Origin: a virus
DNA length: 53,266 nt
Virus record (IMG/VR): IMGVR_UViG_3300035183_000848
Coordinates: 1-53,266 of that record
Direction: 5' to 3' (one strand)
Shown here: positions 14,526 through 21,262 of the stretch, piece after piece
Numbering within the stretch: position 1 is the first letter of the stretch
Layout of the letters: each line of letters starts with the position of its first letter
Made by a program: the position numbers and the translations under genes
Notes under the pieces: generated by a model
Database searches by the model: none
What the model was told of the DNA's origin: nothing
What the model saw: only the letters and a program-made list of their open reading frames with translations

Positions 14526-15409
14526 ATTTCACCCTCCCAACCTACCCAAGATGGAATCTCCGTGTGGACAAACTCATCTGGATAGCAGGGCCAAACGTCC
14601 TTGCTGAGACATTCGGCATAGAGCTTTGTCAACCTTGCCCTGACTTGTTCTCCAACATCAAGCTGGCCAGAATCCAGTGGGAACATCCTCACTCCCCATG
14701 GGGCCTCTTTTTCAATTGCAACAAATATAAAACTCTCGCCATTGCCTACCTTTGCTGACTTTATGCAGTGCGAATAATGAGCAGCCTGCAGTACATAGAA
14801 TGGACTTGAGAACTTGTCCGAAAATATTTGGTTCAAGAAAAAAGGGATCGAAGCGTCACGGGTTGTCTTGATGTCAACGACATGACCGTGCTTTGTGATG
14901 AAGTCTGGCCTGCAGGTCAAGTTAACCCCTGTCTCGGGGTCCTTCACCCAAAGAGAGGTTTCACTCATACCCTCCTTCAGGAGCTCCCTCAGCCTTGACT
15001 GCTCGCGTATGGTTTTTGATATCCCCTTGATCATTGTGATGTCGTCCTTCTTTACGACGATGGATTTTGGGCCAAGACTTGCGTACCAATCAACCTTTGC
15101 CTGCCTCGCCTCTGCAGACCTTGAGCTGTCTTTTCCGTCCTTGGTTTTTCCCGTGAACTCGGGCTCCATGACGTAGGTGTCCATGAACTTCTCGGGGTTC
15201 TCCAGGAAGCTATGGACTAGTTTCCCCTGGCGAAGAGCTTCGGTCTCCTCCCTTGGAGCTTCAAGTGCCGCCTTGAGGTGGGCTGGGCTCTTCTTTAGGT
15301 GCTTCAAGTGCCCAGACCTCAGGGCGCTTATATTTGTTGAGGTTGAGGTATACTCCTCATAGCTCAGTCCTTGGTATAAATGACAAAAATTTACCTGTTC
15401 CAACTTCAC
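14522..15409 (-). CDS. RecE-like PD-(D/E)XK exonuclease
   Basis: A 295-residue nuclease of the RecE/YqaJ-type PD-(D/E)XK fold. Visible motifs are an early helix with GKLVHSFLENP (about residue 80), RPDFI (about 167) and the catalytic strand VVDIKTTRDAS (about 176), then LQAAHYSHCIK, the Q-x-x-x-Y helix typical of the fold. Such enzymes resect double strands 5' to 3' to give the single strands used by the RecT-like protein at 11745-12578. The neighbourhood is an early replication and recombination operon. Confidence 0.82.
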   Translation of the reverse strand: MKLEQVNFCHLYQGLSYEEYTSTSTNISALRSGHLKHLKKSPAHLKAALEAPREETEALRQGKLVHSFLENPEKFMDTYVMEPEFTGKTKDGKDSSRSAEARQAKVDWYASLGPKSIVVKKDDITMIKGISKTIREQSRLRELLKEGMSETSLWVKDPETGVNLTCRPDFITKHGHVVDIKTTRDASIPFFLNQIFSDKFSSPFYVLQAAHYSHCIKSAKVGNGESFIFVAIEKEAPWGVRMFPLDSGQLDVGEQVRARLTKLYAECLSKDVWPCYPDEFVHTEIPSWVGWEGEI

Positions 15410-15411
15410 TC

Positions 15412-15636
15412 CTATTTCACTGGTTTTAGGTTTGGCTTTGGAGTCATGAACTCATCCATGATCCTCTTGGATTCAACCTGCATGATGCTCATCGCGTGCA
15501 AGCTGTCGATGTTCTTGAAGACTCTCGTTATGTTTGAAAAGTTCTCTGTGCATAAAATCATCACTATCCTGCTGCTTCCAAAGTGCCGTGCTATTTCATC
15601 TAGCTTTTCTACAATTTCTGGCGTTAGTTCCTTCAT
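15412..15636 (-). CDS. Hypothetical small helical protein
   Basis: A 74-residue protein starting MKELTPEIVEKLDEIARHFG. It contains a Met-rich helix (HAMSIMQVESKRIMDEFM) and ends TPKPNLKPVK. It starts 6 bases after its upstream neighbour and stops 2 bases before the RecE-like gene. The family is unknown. Confidence 0.55.
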   Translation of the reverse strand: MKELTPEIVEKLDEIARHFGSSRIVMILCTENFSNITRVFKNIDSLHAMSIMQVESKRIMDEFMTPKPNLKPVK

Positions 15637-15642
15637 GATTTT

Positions 15643-15861
15643 TTATCCCTTTAGTTTCAAGAAGCTTGAAGCCTCTATGATTTGCTTGCCATCCAAAACC
15701 CTCTCAAGGGTTTCAATCCCAAAAAATTTGATCAGTATTTCTAATTCTTGCCCCCGTGATGGGTCGGCGATAACCCTTTGGAGGTACTTTTTGAACCCAA
15801 TGTAATTTTTATCCACTGACTTGAAGTTTTTATATTGTGAAAAATCGCGGTCATCTACCAC
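15643..15861 (-). CDS. Hypothetical small protein
   Basis: A 72-residue protein (MVDDRDFSQYKNFKSVDKNY) with a helical body (QELEILIKFFGIETLERVL). It starts on the base after the stop codon of the helicase-loader-like gene, so translation is probably coupled. The function is unknown. Confidence 0.6.
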   Translation of the reverse strand: MVDDRDFSQYKNFKSVDKNYIGFKKYLQRVIADPSRGQELEILIKFFGIETLERVLDGKQIIEASSFLKLKG

Positions 15862-16509
15862 CTAACCCTCCTCGATATACTGTAATTTTTTCAATGTTCC
15901 TATTTCTGGACCAGACAACTGTGGGAGTTTGCGGCTCTCTGAAAACGAAATGTCTGGGAGCAATGCCTTTGCCTCTTGGGCGGTTAGTAAGTTTTTGCTT
16001 ACCGCCTGAACTATGACCCTCTCTTGTGCGACCTTGTCTTGCCCAAGGGAGACCTCCCATTTGACCTGGCGATTTTCAGCCCTGGCTTCGGCTAGCTTCT
16101 TCAAATAAGCCTCCTTGAAGGCCATCCTAGCAGCAATCTCATCCCGCTCGATTAAAGGCAGCGCCGCACTGAAAAAGGCGTCCTTGACTTCCTGGGTCCA
16201 CACCACGGTTTGTGACTCGCTGATGGGGCACATGGCCCACGCCTCTTCAACCCCTGGTCTTCCATCCGGCGAACCTGGCTTGATAAAACCACGGATGTCC
16301 GCTGGCATTGGCAAAACCCTTCTCCCTGGCTCTCGGCGAAAGTGTGCAAAAGCCCGGTCAACGTCCGAAAGGGATAGGTCTTCGAGCTCCTTTGCAAAAA
16401 GCTTTAGCTTGATCTCGTTCATTGGAGCGTCGTAGAACGATGCGTTTTCAAGAATGATTTCAAATATTTTCTTCATTTTTGAGTTATTCTGCTGGCTTGA
16501 ATTTTCCAT
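15862..16509 (-). CDS. Putative replication accessory protein (helicase-loader-like)
   Basis: About 215 residues from the ATG at 16509 (MENSSQQNNSKMKKIFEIIL); a second start at 16476 is possible, and the longer ORF upstream of 16509 is in the shadow of the gene at 16484-16687. The segment DLSLSDVDRAFAHFRREPGR then RVLPMPADIRGFIK is the pattern of the N-terminal domains of phage replicative helicase loaders and replisome accessory proteins (helical bundle selecting A-h-x-x-x-R...P-x-x-x-D-h). Its position two genes after the initiator supports this. I see no Walker motifs. Confidence 0.6.
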   Translation of the reverse strand: MENSSQQNNSKMKKIFEIILENASFYDAPMNEIKLKLFAKELEDLSLSDVDRAFAHFRREPGRRVLPMPADIRGFIKPGSPDGRPGVEEAWAMCPISESQTVVWTQEVKDAFFSAALPLIERDEIAARMAFKEAYLKKLAEARAENRQVKWEVSLGQDKVAQERVIVQAVSKNLLTAQEAKALLPDISFSESRKLPQLSGPEIGTLKKLQYIEEG

Positions 16510-16687
16510 TTTCTTCCATGCTTTCTGGCAATTTTGCTGCGATAACCCAACCCTCCATGGCCTGGTCCTTTTGGAAATCCCAAAAATGCCTAAACTCCCA
16601 AATATTTCCAAACTGGTCTAAAAACGCATGCTGTTGATTGCCTTCTTGGTTAATCGTGGTTGTAAAAAATTTAGGCTCAATCTTCAC
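16484..16687 (-). CDS. Hypothetical small protein
   Basis: A 67-residue protein rich in aromatic residues (AFLDQFGNIWEFRHFWDFQK, then AMEGWVIAAKLPES). Start and end are both overlapped by neighbours (ATGA with the initiator; about 25 bases with the next gene). The fold looks like a small beta sheet. The function is unknown. Confidence 0.6.
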   Translation of the reverse strand: MKIEPKFFTTTINQEGNQQHAFLDQFGNIWEFRHFWDFQKDQAMEGWVIAAKLPESMEENGKFKPAE

Positions 16688-17664
16688 AGTTCACCTTCCT
16701 GATTTCTTTGCCAAAGTTCGCCTATGGCTTGCATGTTTATCTCGGAGCTGGTCATGCGCCTTGACGGGATGTTTTTCCGGTAGCTCTCAAAGGCGCGGTT
16801 TAGCCAGTTCGACATGAACCTGCTGAATTGCTTTGGGTTTTTTCGTGGATTTGACTTGATCCAGACGTTCGCCTTGAGTAGCTCATCGCAAATCCAATCC
16901 GCTCCGGGATAAGCCTCAAGCCAAGCTCGCTGTGTCTCTTCCGAGACTTTTCGGACCAAGAGCATGGTTTCAATCAGGGGGTTGGACTTGAACTCTTGGA
17001 GAACGCCTCGAGGGTTCACGGAAGTAACCCGAGAGGGACTTTCCCCCGAAAGGTTTTCTGGGAATAGCTCTGGTTTTTCAGGAATTGGTTCCGGTATTGG
17101 CTCAGGCGGTTTTTCGCTGATGGGCTTATGTTTATTTTCTAATTCTTGCTTTGTATTGCTTTGCTTTGAACTGCTTTGAACTGCTTTGTATTGTATTGCA
17201 TTGCTTTGTATTGTATTGAGGTTCGCGGCTATATCGTTTGCTTCGTCGTGTGCTTCGTTTTGCTTCGTTTTGCTTCGGTCGTAAGTTGTTGTTTTGCTTC
17301 TTGATTTTCCACTTTTCAAACCACCTGCTCTACCTGCCTCACTTCTTGAACGAAGCAAAACAGTGTTTGCTTTGATGTGTTTTTTGTTGCCACGCACTTC
17401 AAACAGGTTTGCTTCGTTTGCTACGGGAACAATATATTCATTTTCAACAAGCGCATTGAACATGGTCTCTTTGAAGTCATTTGAACAAGGCAAGAACTTC
17501 ATCAGCCTTTCTTTGGTTTCTCTCCAAACATTTCTTTCTTGAGTGTCATGCCAAAAGATGACCAGTGAACCTATAGTTTGAACTCTGTTGTAATTGAGAG
17601 CTTCCATGAGGTTGAAGAACCTCGACTCTGCCATTGCTCGTGTCTCTACGTTTACTCTAGCCAA
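16684..17664 (-). CDS. Replication initiator-like protein (lambda O/DnaD-type organisation)
   Basis: About 326 residues if translation starts at the TTG at 17664, which has AAGGGG seven bases upstream and gives the family-like N-terminus MARVNVETRAMAESRFFNLM. A longer ORF from 17772 reads through an untranslated-looking leader. The N-terminal half looks like a winged-helix domain (TIGSLVIFWHDTQERNVWRE). The middle is low complexity (poly Q/S/N, then PEPIPEPIPEKPE). The C-terminal half (ISEETQRAWLEAYPGADWI-like, NPRKNPKQFSRFMSNWL) is helical. DNA repeats inside the gene could be the origin. Confidence 0.65.
   Translation of the reverse strand: MARVNVETRAMAESRFFNLMEALNYNRVQTIGSLVIFWHDTQERNVWRETKERLMKFLPCSNDFKETMFNALVENEYIVPVANEANLFEVRGNKKHIKANTVLLRSRSEAGRAGGLKSGKSRSKTTTYDRSKTKQNEAHDEANDIAANLNTIQSNAIQYKAVQSSSKQSNTKQELENKHKPISEKPPEPIPEPIPEKPELFPENLSGESPSRVTSVNPRGVLQEFKSNPLIETMLLVRKVSEETQRAWLEAYPGADWICDELLKANVWIKSNPRKNPKQFSRFMSNWLNRAFESYRKNIPSRRMTSSEINMQAIGELWQRNQEGEL
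17147..17416. repeat. Iteron-like direct repeats inside the initiator gene (candidate origin)
   Basis: TGCTTCG occurs on the plus strand at 17239, 17251, 17261 and 17271 (spacing 12, 10, 10) and again at 17410, with partial copies at 17295 and an inverted copy at 17351. Next to it, 17147-17220 is a run of 5-base units such as TATTG, CTTTG and GAACTGCTTTG. Helical-turn spacing of the heptamer and the location within the initiator gene resemble the origins of lambda-type phages, where initiator binding sites lie in the O gene. Confidence 0.5.
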
Positions 17665-17984
17665 AACCCATCCCCTTTTTATTGTGAGGTCCCCCGTACT
17701 GGCAGGATGGAGTCCCAGAAGCCAATTTTGCCGATTGCTTCTGGGAGATAGATGGAATAAAATGATGGACATCTAGAGAGCTTCTTCAAACTCAAGACTA
17801 AATCATTTTACCATCATCTATCTATAAGACCCCCTCGGCAAAGGGGAATTTCATAATGAATTTTATGACATTATTAATTATTGTTTTTAATTTTAAAAGT
17901 GAAAAAGCGATTTGAAGCAAATTTTTTTTAAAAAAACTGGGAAAAGAATTATTTTGGGTAAGTTTTAGAAACTATTCTCAATAC
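17665..17984 (-). promoter_or_regulatory. Leader and control region upstream of the initiator gene
   Basis: About 320 AT-rich bases without a credible gene. It holds an 18-bp palindrome with arms TCATAA/TTATGA (17851-17868), a small CCCCT/AGGGG hairpin (17831-17846), and, within the mRNA leader, a strong hairpin whose arms CCCAGAAGC/GCTTCTGGG pair over 9 bp and continue past a bulge (17714-17745). The palindrome suits a dimeric repressor; the hairpin could regulate or attenuate. I see only weak -35/-10 matches, so no promoter is assigned. Confidence 0.5.
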
Positions 17985-18548
17985 TTATAAAGTTCTAAAA
18001 GAAATAAAAAAAATAAAGTTAGAAACAAGAAAACTATAAATTTTTTCATAGAATGAATTAAATTTATTAGAAATTTCTTTATTAATAAAGAAAACTTTGG
18101 CTGCGCGGGTAGGTTCTGCCCCTACATGCTTTTTAGGGCGCCGGCTTAACAGGCCGGTGCGTCTGCTATTCCGCCACCGCGCATTTTTTAAACTTAAATG
18201 TTGGCATTTCCGGCCACAAAAAATATCTCCACTATTACTTTTATTTTTTCTATATTGATATTCATTAGGTGTTAAATAAAAAACTATTTCGCATTTTGAA
18301 CAAATAACATCAATTTTTTCTATTTGACTATGTTGACTTGAGTGCAAGCTTCTTTTCATTAACTTCAAGTTTTCAATTCTATTATCTCTCTTGTCACCAT
18401 TTAAATGGTGAATTATTTCATCTTCTTTAATTAAAAGATTTTTTAATTTCCAAAAAATAAAATGATGCTCGTATGCATATTTCCAACGATACTTTTTACC
18501 TGGGTAATTCTTTGGAACAAGAACTAGATTATATGGACCATTCTTCAT
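17985..18548 (-). CDS. HNH homing-type endonuclease whose ORF runs over a tRNA gene
   Basis: A 187-codon ORF. Residues 28-62 form an HNH core: EHH, then EIIHHLNGDKRDNRIENLKL. Residues 80-120 form a zinc module with ICSKC (83/86) and FCGRKCQ (111/115), the usual tail of phage HNH endonucleases. Everything recognisable ends by residue 120. From about residue 122 to 150 the same bases form the tRNA at 18098-18183, and the last 37 codons are low-complexity K/N/F/S. The start overlaps the upstream small membrane-protein gene as ATGA. It may be a mobile nuclease fused to the tRNA. Confidence 0.75.
   Translation of the reverse strand: MKNGPYNLVLVPKNYPGKKYRWKYAYEHHFIFWKLKNLLIKEDEIIHHLNGDKRDNRIENLKLMKRSLHSSQHSQIEKIDVICSKCEIVFYLTPNEYQYRKNKSNSGDIFCGRKCQHLSLKNARWRNSRRTGLLSRRPKKHVGAEPTRAAKVFFINKEISNKFNSFYEKIYSFLVSNFIFFISFRTL
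18098..18183 (-). tRNA. tRNA with GUU (Asn-type) anticodon and long variable arm
   Basis: A full cloverleaf can be drawn on the minus strand: acceptor stem TGCGCGG/CCGCGCA (7 perfect pairs), a short D arm, anticodon stem CCGGC/GCCGG around loop CTGTTAA (anticodon GTT), a 15-base variable region, T stem GTAGG/CCTAC, and encoded GCCA 3' end with G73 as in tRNA-Asn. The D arm and long variable arm look like class II (Leu/Ser) tRNAs. The T loop is GGCAGAA, not TTCRANY, so it may be non-functional or atypical. It lies wholly inside the 3' part of the HNH ORF on the same strand. Confidence 0.7.
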
Positions 18549-18676
18549 TTTTTAAATTTTATAAGAATCTTTTTAACTAAGAAAGCCAACACTTTAATGA
18601 AAGTTAAAGACAAAAAAGAGCCAAAGACAACAAAACTAGTGGTTAAAAATACAAATATAAATATGTCTTTTACCAA
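18545..18676 (-). CDS. Small membrane protein (TTG start)
   Basis: A 43-residue ORF, MVKDIFIFVFLTTSFVVFGS onward, that is hydrophobic almost throughout with a basic end (VKKILIKFKK), consistent with one or two membrane segments. The TTG start has AGGGG about nine bases upstream and the stop overlaps the HNH start as ATGA. It is too short for standard ORF calling. The role is unknown. Confidence 0.5.
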   Translation of the reverse strand: MVKDIFIFVFLTTSFVVFGSFLSLTFIKVLAFLVKKILIKFKK

Positions 18677-18680
18677 TTTT

Positions 18681-18971
18681 CTAAACCCCTATCGCAATGT
18701 CATTTGCTTTTTTTAAAGCTTCCTCCGCCAAACCAGGGCCATAATTAACTTTGGTTTGACAATAGTCACACCATCCATAGCCATCCCCCATAGGCCTAAT
18801 ATTTTTTAACCCTTGATTGTGTTCATGTCCTAACCGCAACTCTTCTAAAAAACCGCTCAAAACCAAAACTATTGTTGCCAATTTCTTGGCTTGTATCGCT
18901 GCCAATACTTTGCAAAAATCTGAGTCAGAATCTCTTAAAACATTCTCGCAAAACTCTTTAAGCTCTTTCAC
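18681..18971 (-). CDS. Hypothetical protein, paralogue of the 19693-20010 product
   Basis: A 96-residue protein. Its KKLATIVLVLSGFLEELRLG and the C-terminal ALKKANDIAIGV match EKLAQIVLVLSEELQELSEH and ALEKANAIARGN in the gene at 19693-20010. Between them is a Cys pair (WCDYCQTK). The two are probably duplicates of one helical hairpin family. It starts on the same base where the upstream gene stops (TAATG-type coupling). Confidence 0.65.
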   Translation of the reverse strand: MKELKEFCENVLRDSDSDFCKVLAAIQAKKLATIVLVLSGFLEELRLGHEHNQGLKNIRPMGDGYGWCDYCQTKVNYGPGLAEEALKKANDIAIGV

Positions 18972-19270
18972 TATTTAATCCTTGTAATAGATTGATCAAT
19001 TTCATGATCCTTTTTATCAGGCCAACCTAAATCTTCTGCAAATTTGTTTAATGTAACCCATAGTAGTTTTGCTTGAGCTTGATCTATCATACGTGATGAA
19101 ATTATTTTTCCATTTTCTTTAAAAACAATTTCTATTGTAAGTTGATTTCTAGGAGTATTTTTAACTAAAACTGAATAGGTTCCCGAACATCCTTCCCTAT
19201 AAGTGCACTTAAGCGAACCACCATTTCTAGTGAGCGCGATTTGAATATCTCTAGACTTTAAAACACTCAT
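18971..19270 (-). CDS. Hypothetical protein
   Basis: A 99-residue protein with a beta-rich first part including two Cys (SLKCTYREGCSGTYSVLVKN), then a strand (TIEIVFKENGKIISSRMI) and a C-terminal helix. The family is unknown. It is part of a run of small early genes at 18.5-20.0 kb. Confidence 0.6.
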   Translation of the reverse strand: MSVLKSRDIQIALTRNGGSLKCTYREGCSGTYSVLVKNTPRNQLTIEIVFKENGKIISSRMIDQAQAKLLWVTLNKFAEDLGWPDKKDHEIDQSITRIK

Positions 19271-19278
19271 TGTAGGTT

Positions 19279-19499
19279 TTATTTCGCTTTTTTCTTCATT
19301 AAATCAATGCAAACATTTTTAAGTTTCAATGCCAGATGTTGAAGACCTTCAATTTCCCAATCCTTCATTCCATAGAGCTTGAGCTCTTTATACATTTCAG
19401 AGTCTCTCAATGGCATATCAAGAATAACGGCTGATGTTTTTGAGTTAGATTGTAATAATTACATAAATACTGCATTGCTTTTTCATCTTGATGTGACAT
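19279..19499 (-). pseudogene. Small gene with a probable one-base deletion in an A-run
   Basis: From the ATG at 19499 (AGG site upstream) the frame gives MSHQDEKAMQYLCNYYNLTQ and then a stop at 19407. One extra A in the run of five at 19437-19441 joins it to KTSAVILDMPLRDSEMYKEL and on to a natural stop at 19279, giving about 73 residues. As read the gene is split. Either it is a real frameshift or a homopolymer error in the assembly. Confidence 0.5.
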
Positions 19500-19525
19500 C
19501 TAAATACCTATTAAATTTTAAAAAT

Positions 19526-19693
19526 TTATCGAACAAGTCTTGCTACAGCTAAAAATAAAACTGTAATTTTGTCGTCGGTACTTAATTCCTTAAATGGGCT
19601 TTCCTTTAATATCTTAGTAATAACAGGTATAGCCCTTTCATTTGGAAAACTATCAAAATACTTGTTCCACCAATCTATTTGGTCATTAGACAT
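19526..19693 (-). CDS. Hypothetical small protein
   Basis: A 55-residue ORF, MSNDQIDWWNKYFDSFPNER then AIPVITKILKESPFKELSTD and a hydrophobic end (ITVLFLAVARLVR). It is coupled to the preceding gene by a TAATG overlap. Too short for standard ORF calls but composition and coupling support it. The function is unknown. Confidence 0.6.
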   Translation of the reverse strand: MSNDQIDWWNKYFDSFPNERAIPVITKILKESPFKELSTDDKITVLFLAVARLVR

Positions 19694-20010
19694 TAATTAC
19701 CTCTCGCGATGGCGTTGGCTTTTTCTAAAGCTATTCTTACTGAATTATCTGCTGCCGCACAGGCATTTACTTCTTCAACTGTAGGACAACATTTATTATC
19801 AAAATAATGACCCATATCTTCCAAATGAGTTGATGTGTGTTCACTTAATTCTTGAAGCTCCTCACTCAAAACCAAAACTATTTGGGCTAATTTTTCAGCG
19901 GAGTTTACGGCAGTAGCTTTATATATGTCATTTGGATGAGAAGATTCATAACCTTCGCCATCGCAAATTGCCCAAGGTCTTGCTGTAGCTTTCGTTGCAT
20001 CTGAGGTCAT
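19693..20010 (-). CDS. Hypothetical protein, paralogue of the 18681-18971 product
   Basis: A 105-residue protein from the ATG at 20010 (GGAG six bases upstream); the ORF continues upstream but would run antisense through the Vsr-like gene. N-terminus KATARPWAICDGEGYESS recalls the RPW...D-G motif of a widespread small phage domain, followed by NSAEKLAQIVLVLSEELQEL. The C-terminal ALEKANAIARGN is shared with its paralogue. The function is unknown. Confidence 0.65.
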   Translation of the reverse strand: MTSDATKATARPWAICDGEGYESSHPNDIYKATAVNSAEKLAQIVLVLSEELQELSEHTSTHLEDMGHYFDNKCCPTVEEVNACAAADNSVRIALEKANAIARGN

Positions 20011-20339
20011 TTGGACTCCGAGTCTACTCAAACAGGAGGGGGCTGCCAGGCACACCAGATGCGGTGATTTACCAACTAAAGCTCGCCGTATTTGCGGACG
20101 GAAGGTTTTGGCATGACCCAAAGGTCATGATCTCTCGCCACAAGCCCCACCATAGGGTGGATTGGACAAAGAGGGCCAATAAGGGGAAGAGGCGAGAATA
20201 CCTCTCTAACAAGAGACTGCGTGAAATGGGATGGCGGGTTGTGAGGATTTGGGATTCTTCAATCTATAAGAAGCCAGGCACCAAAGAAAGGCTCAGGGCG
20301 CTTCTCCACAAGAAGTTCACGAGGACTATTCGCCTTTAG
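19995..20339 (+). CDS. Vsr-like (very-short-patch) endonuclease, probably N-terminally shortened
   Basis: On the opposite strand from its neighbours. LRSFGLRVYSNRRGLPGTPD, then VFADGRFWHDP and WTKRANKGKRREYLSNKRLR with GWRVVRIWDSS reproduce the Vsr fold: LPGxPD carries the catalytic Asp and FWH the catalytic His. Family members begin some 25-30 residues earlier with a K-x-T-x-P-E segment; here an in-frame TAG at 19986 cuts that off and the only start is TTG 19995. The Cys zinc ligands are absent. It overlaps two minus-strand genes at its ends. Confidence 0.65.
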   Translation: MHLRSFGLRVYSNRRGLPGTPDAVIYQLKLAVFADGRFWHDPKVMISRHKPHHRVDWTKRANKGKRREYLSNKRLREMGWRVVRIWDSSIYKKPGTKERLRALLHKKFTRTIRL

Positions 20340-21262
20340 TTACCTTTTTGAGCACCAAACCATAATTGTCTGAAGACGCTGGGAGTTCGATATCTTGCTT
20401 CCTTACCAGCTTTAGCCCATCAAACTTGTGGAAGTCAACGTGGTGGTGCCACCTGTCATACCTCCACTTCAGGTGGGCGACATCGGGGTGGACCTTCACC
20501 AGCATCTTGCTCTTGTCGAGCGTTCCATTCCTTGCGTATTTTTCACCGCGTTTCTTCATTTGTCCATCTTCAGAGAGGTAAAGCTCCTGGGCGTTTCCGC
20601 CATTCATCGTCTGGGTTGTGACCTTGTTTTGGAGAAACGCATAGAACAGAATCGTGCACCAGCCCGCCTTCAGCATGTCAATGGAAAGTATTGTGTCCTC
20701 GTTGTACCTTCCCCTCCACCTCATGGGAACTTCATTTCTGATGAGGTTGCAGGAATAGATCCTGGTGTTCAGCTGGAAGGGCCTGAGCCTCAAGTTCGAT
20801 GGGCAAACATGTAGTATTGGGGTCCTGCCATTGAGACGTTCTCATACCTTAATACAAAGTCCTCCATGCGGCGAAGCATGCACCGCTCAAGACCCTCACC
20901 TTGCAGTGGTTGTTCAGCCTATAGAAACCCCTGATGTTGTCATCCATGATCCAGTGGAACTTCGCACCGTTTGAAATTGAGTGGTCCCACGCAAAATTCC
21001 TCGCTGGTCCAGACCCCGTTGACTTTGAAAGCCCAAGGTCATCGCAAAACTCATACTTTGACTTGTAGGACATATCGAGGGGTATCACGGTCGTGAGTAA
21101 GTTCATCTTCCTCACCGCTTCCTGGTACGCTTCAACCTCCTGGGGCTCAACGATTATGTTGTGTTCAACACCCATCTCCGTGATGGTACCTGCTCGTCAT
21201 CATGTACTGGGATCTCCCCTTGCTTGGGATATAGAGGGAAATTTTGGCTTATTCTTCTTCAT
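20326..21262 (-). pseudogene. TET-associated-type glycosyltransferase broken by frameshifts
   Basis: Pieces in three frames assemble into one protein: MKKNKPKF, YIPSKGRSQYMMTSRY, then MGVEHNIIVEPQEVEAYQ to FHWIMDDNIRGFYRLN, then MEDFVLRYENVSMAGPQYYM, and PSNLRLRPFQLNTRIYSCNL, RWRGRYNEDTILSIDMLKAG to the stop. This pattern (PSKGR, EPQE, WIMDDN, RYEN, NTR-x-Y-S, WRGRYNEDT) is that of phage glycosyltransferases associated with TET/JBP-type base modification. Frame changes lie near 21240, 21186, 20866 and 20802, each at a short homopolymer. Substitutions look few, so the damage is recent or a sequencing artefact. Confidence 0.7.

Noticed and set aside
17147-17277. CRISPR-like array
   Set aside because: Units are only 5-12 bases, without unique spacers of constant length, and they code for a Q/S/N linker of the initiator.
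17665-17772. N-terminal extension of the initiator (start at 17772)
   Set aside because: The extra 36 codons overlap a strong hairpin and precede a good AAGGGG-TTG start that gives the family-like MARVNVE beginning.
18098-18183. tRNA-Leu
   Set aside because: The D arm and variable arm are Leu-like, but the loop register gives GTT, U33 is satisfied only in that register, and G73 fits Asn.
20010-20121. Upstream extension of the 19693-20010 gene
   Set aside because: It would run antisense through the Vsr-like core; GGAG before the ATG at 20010 supports the shorter form.
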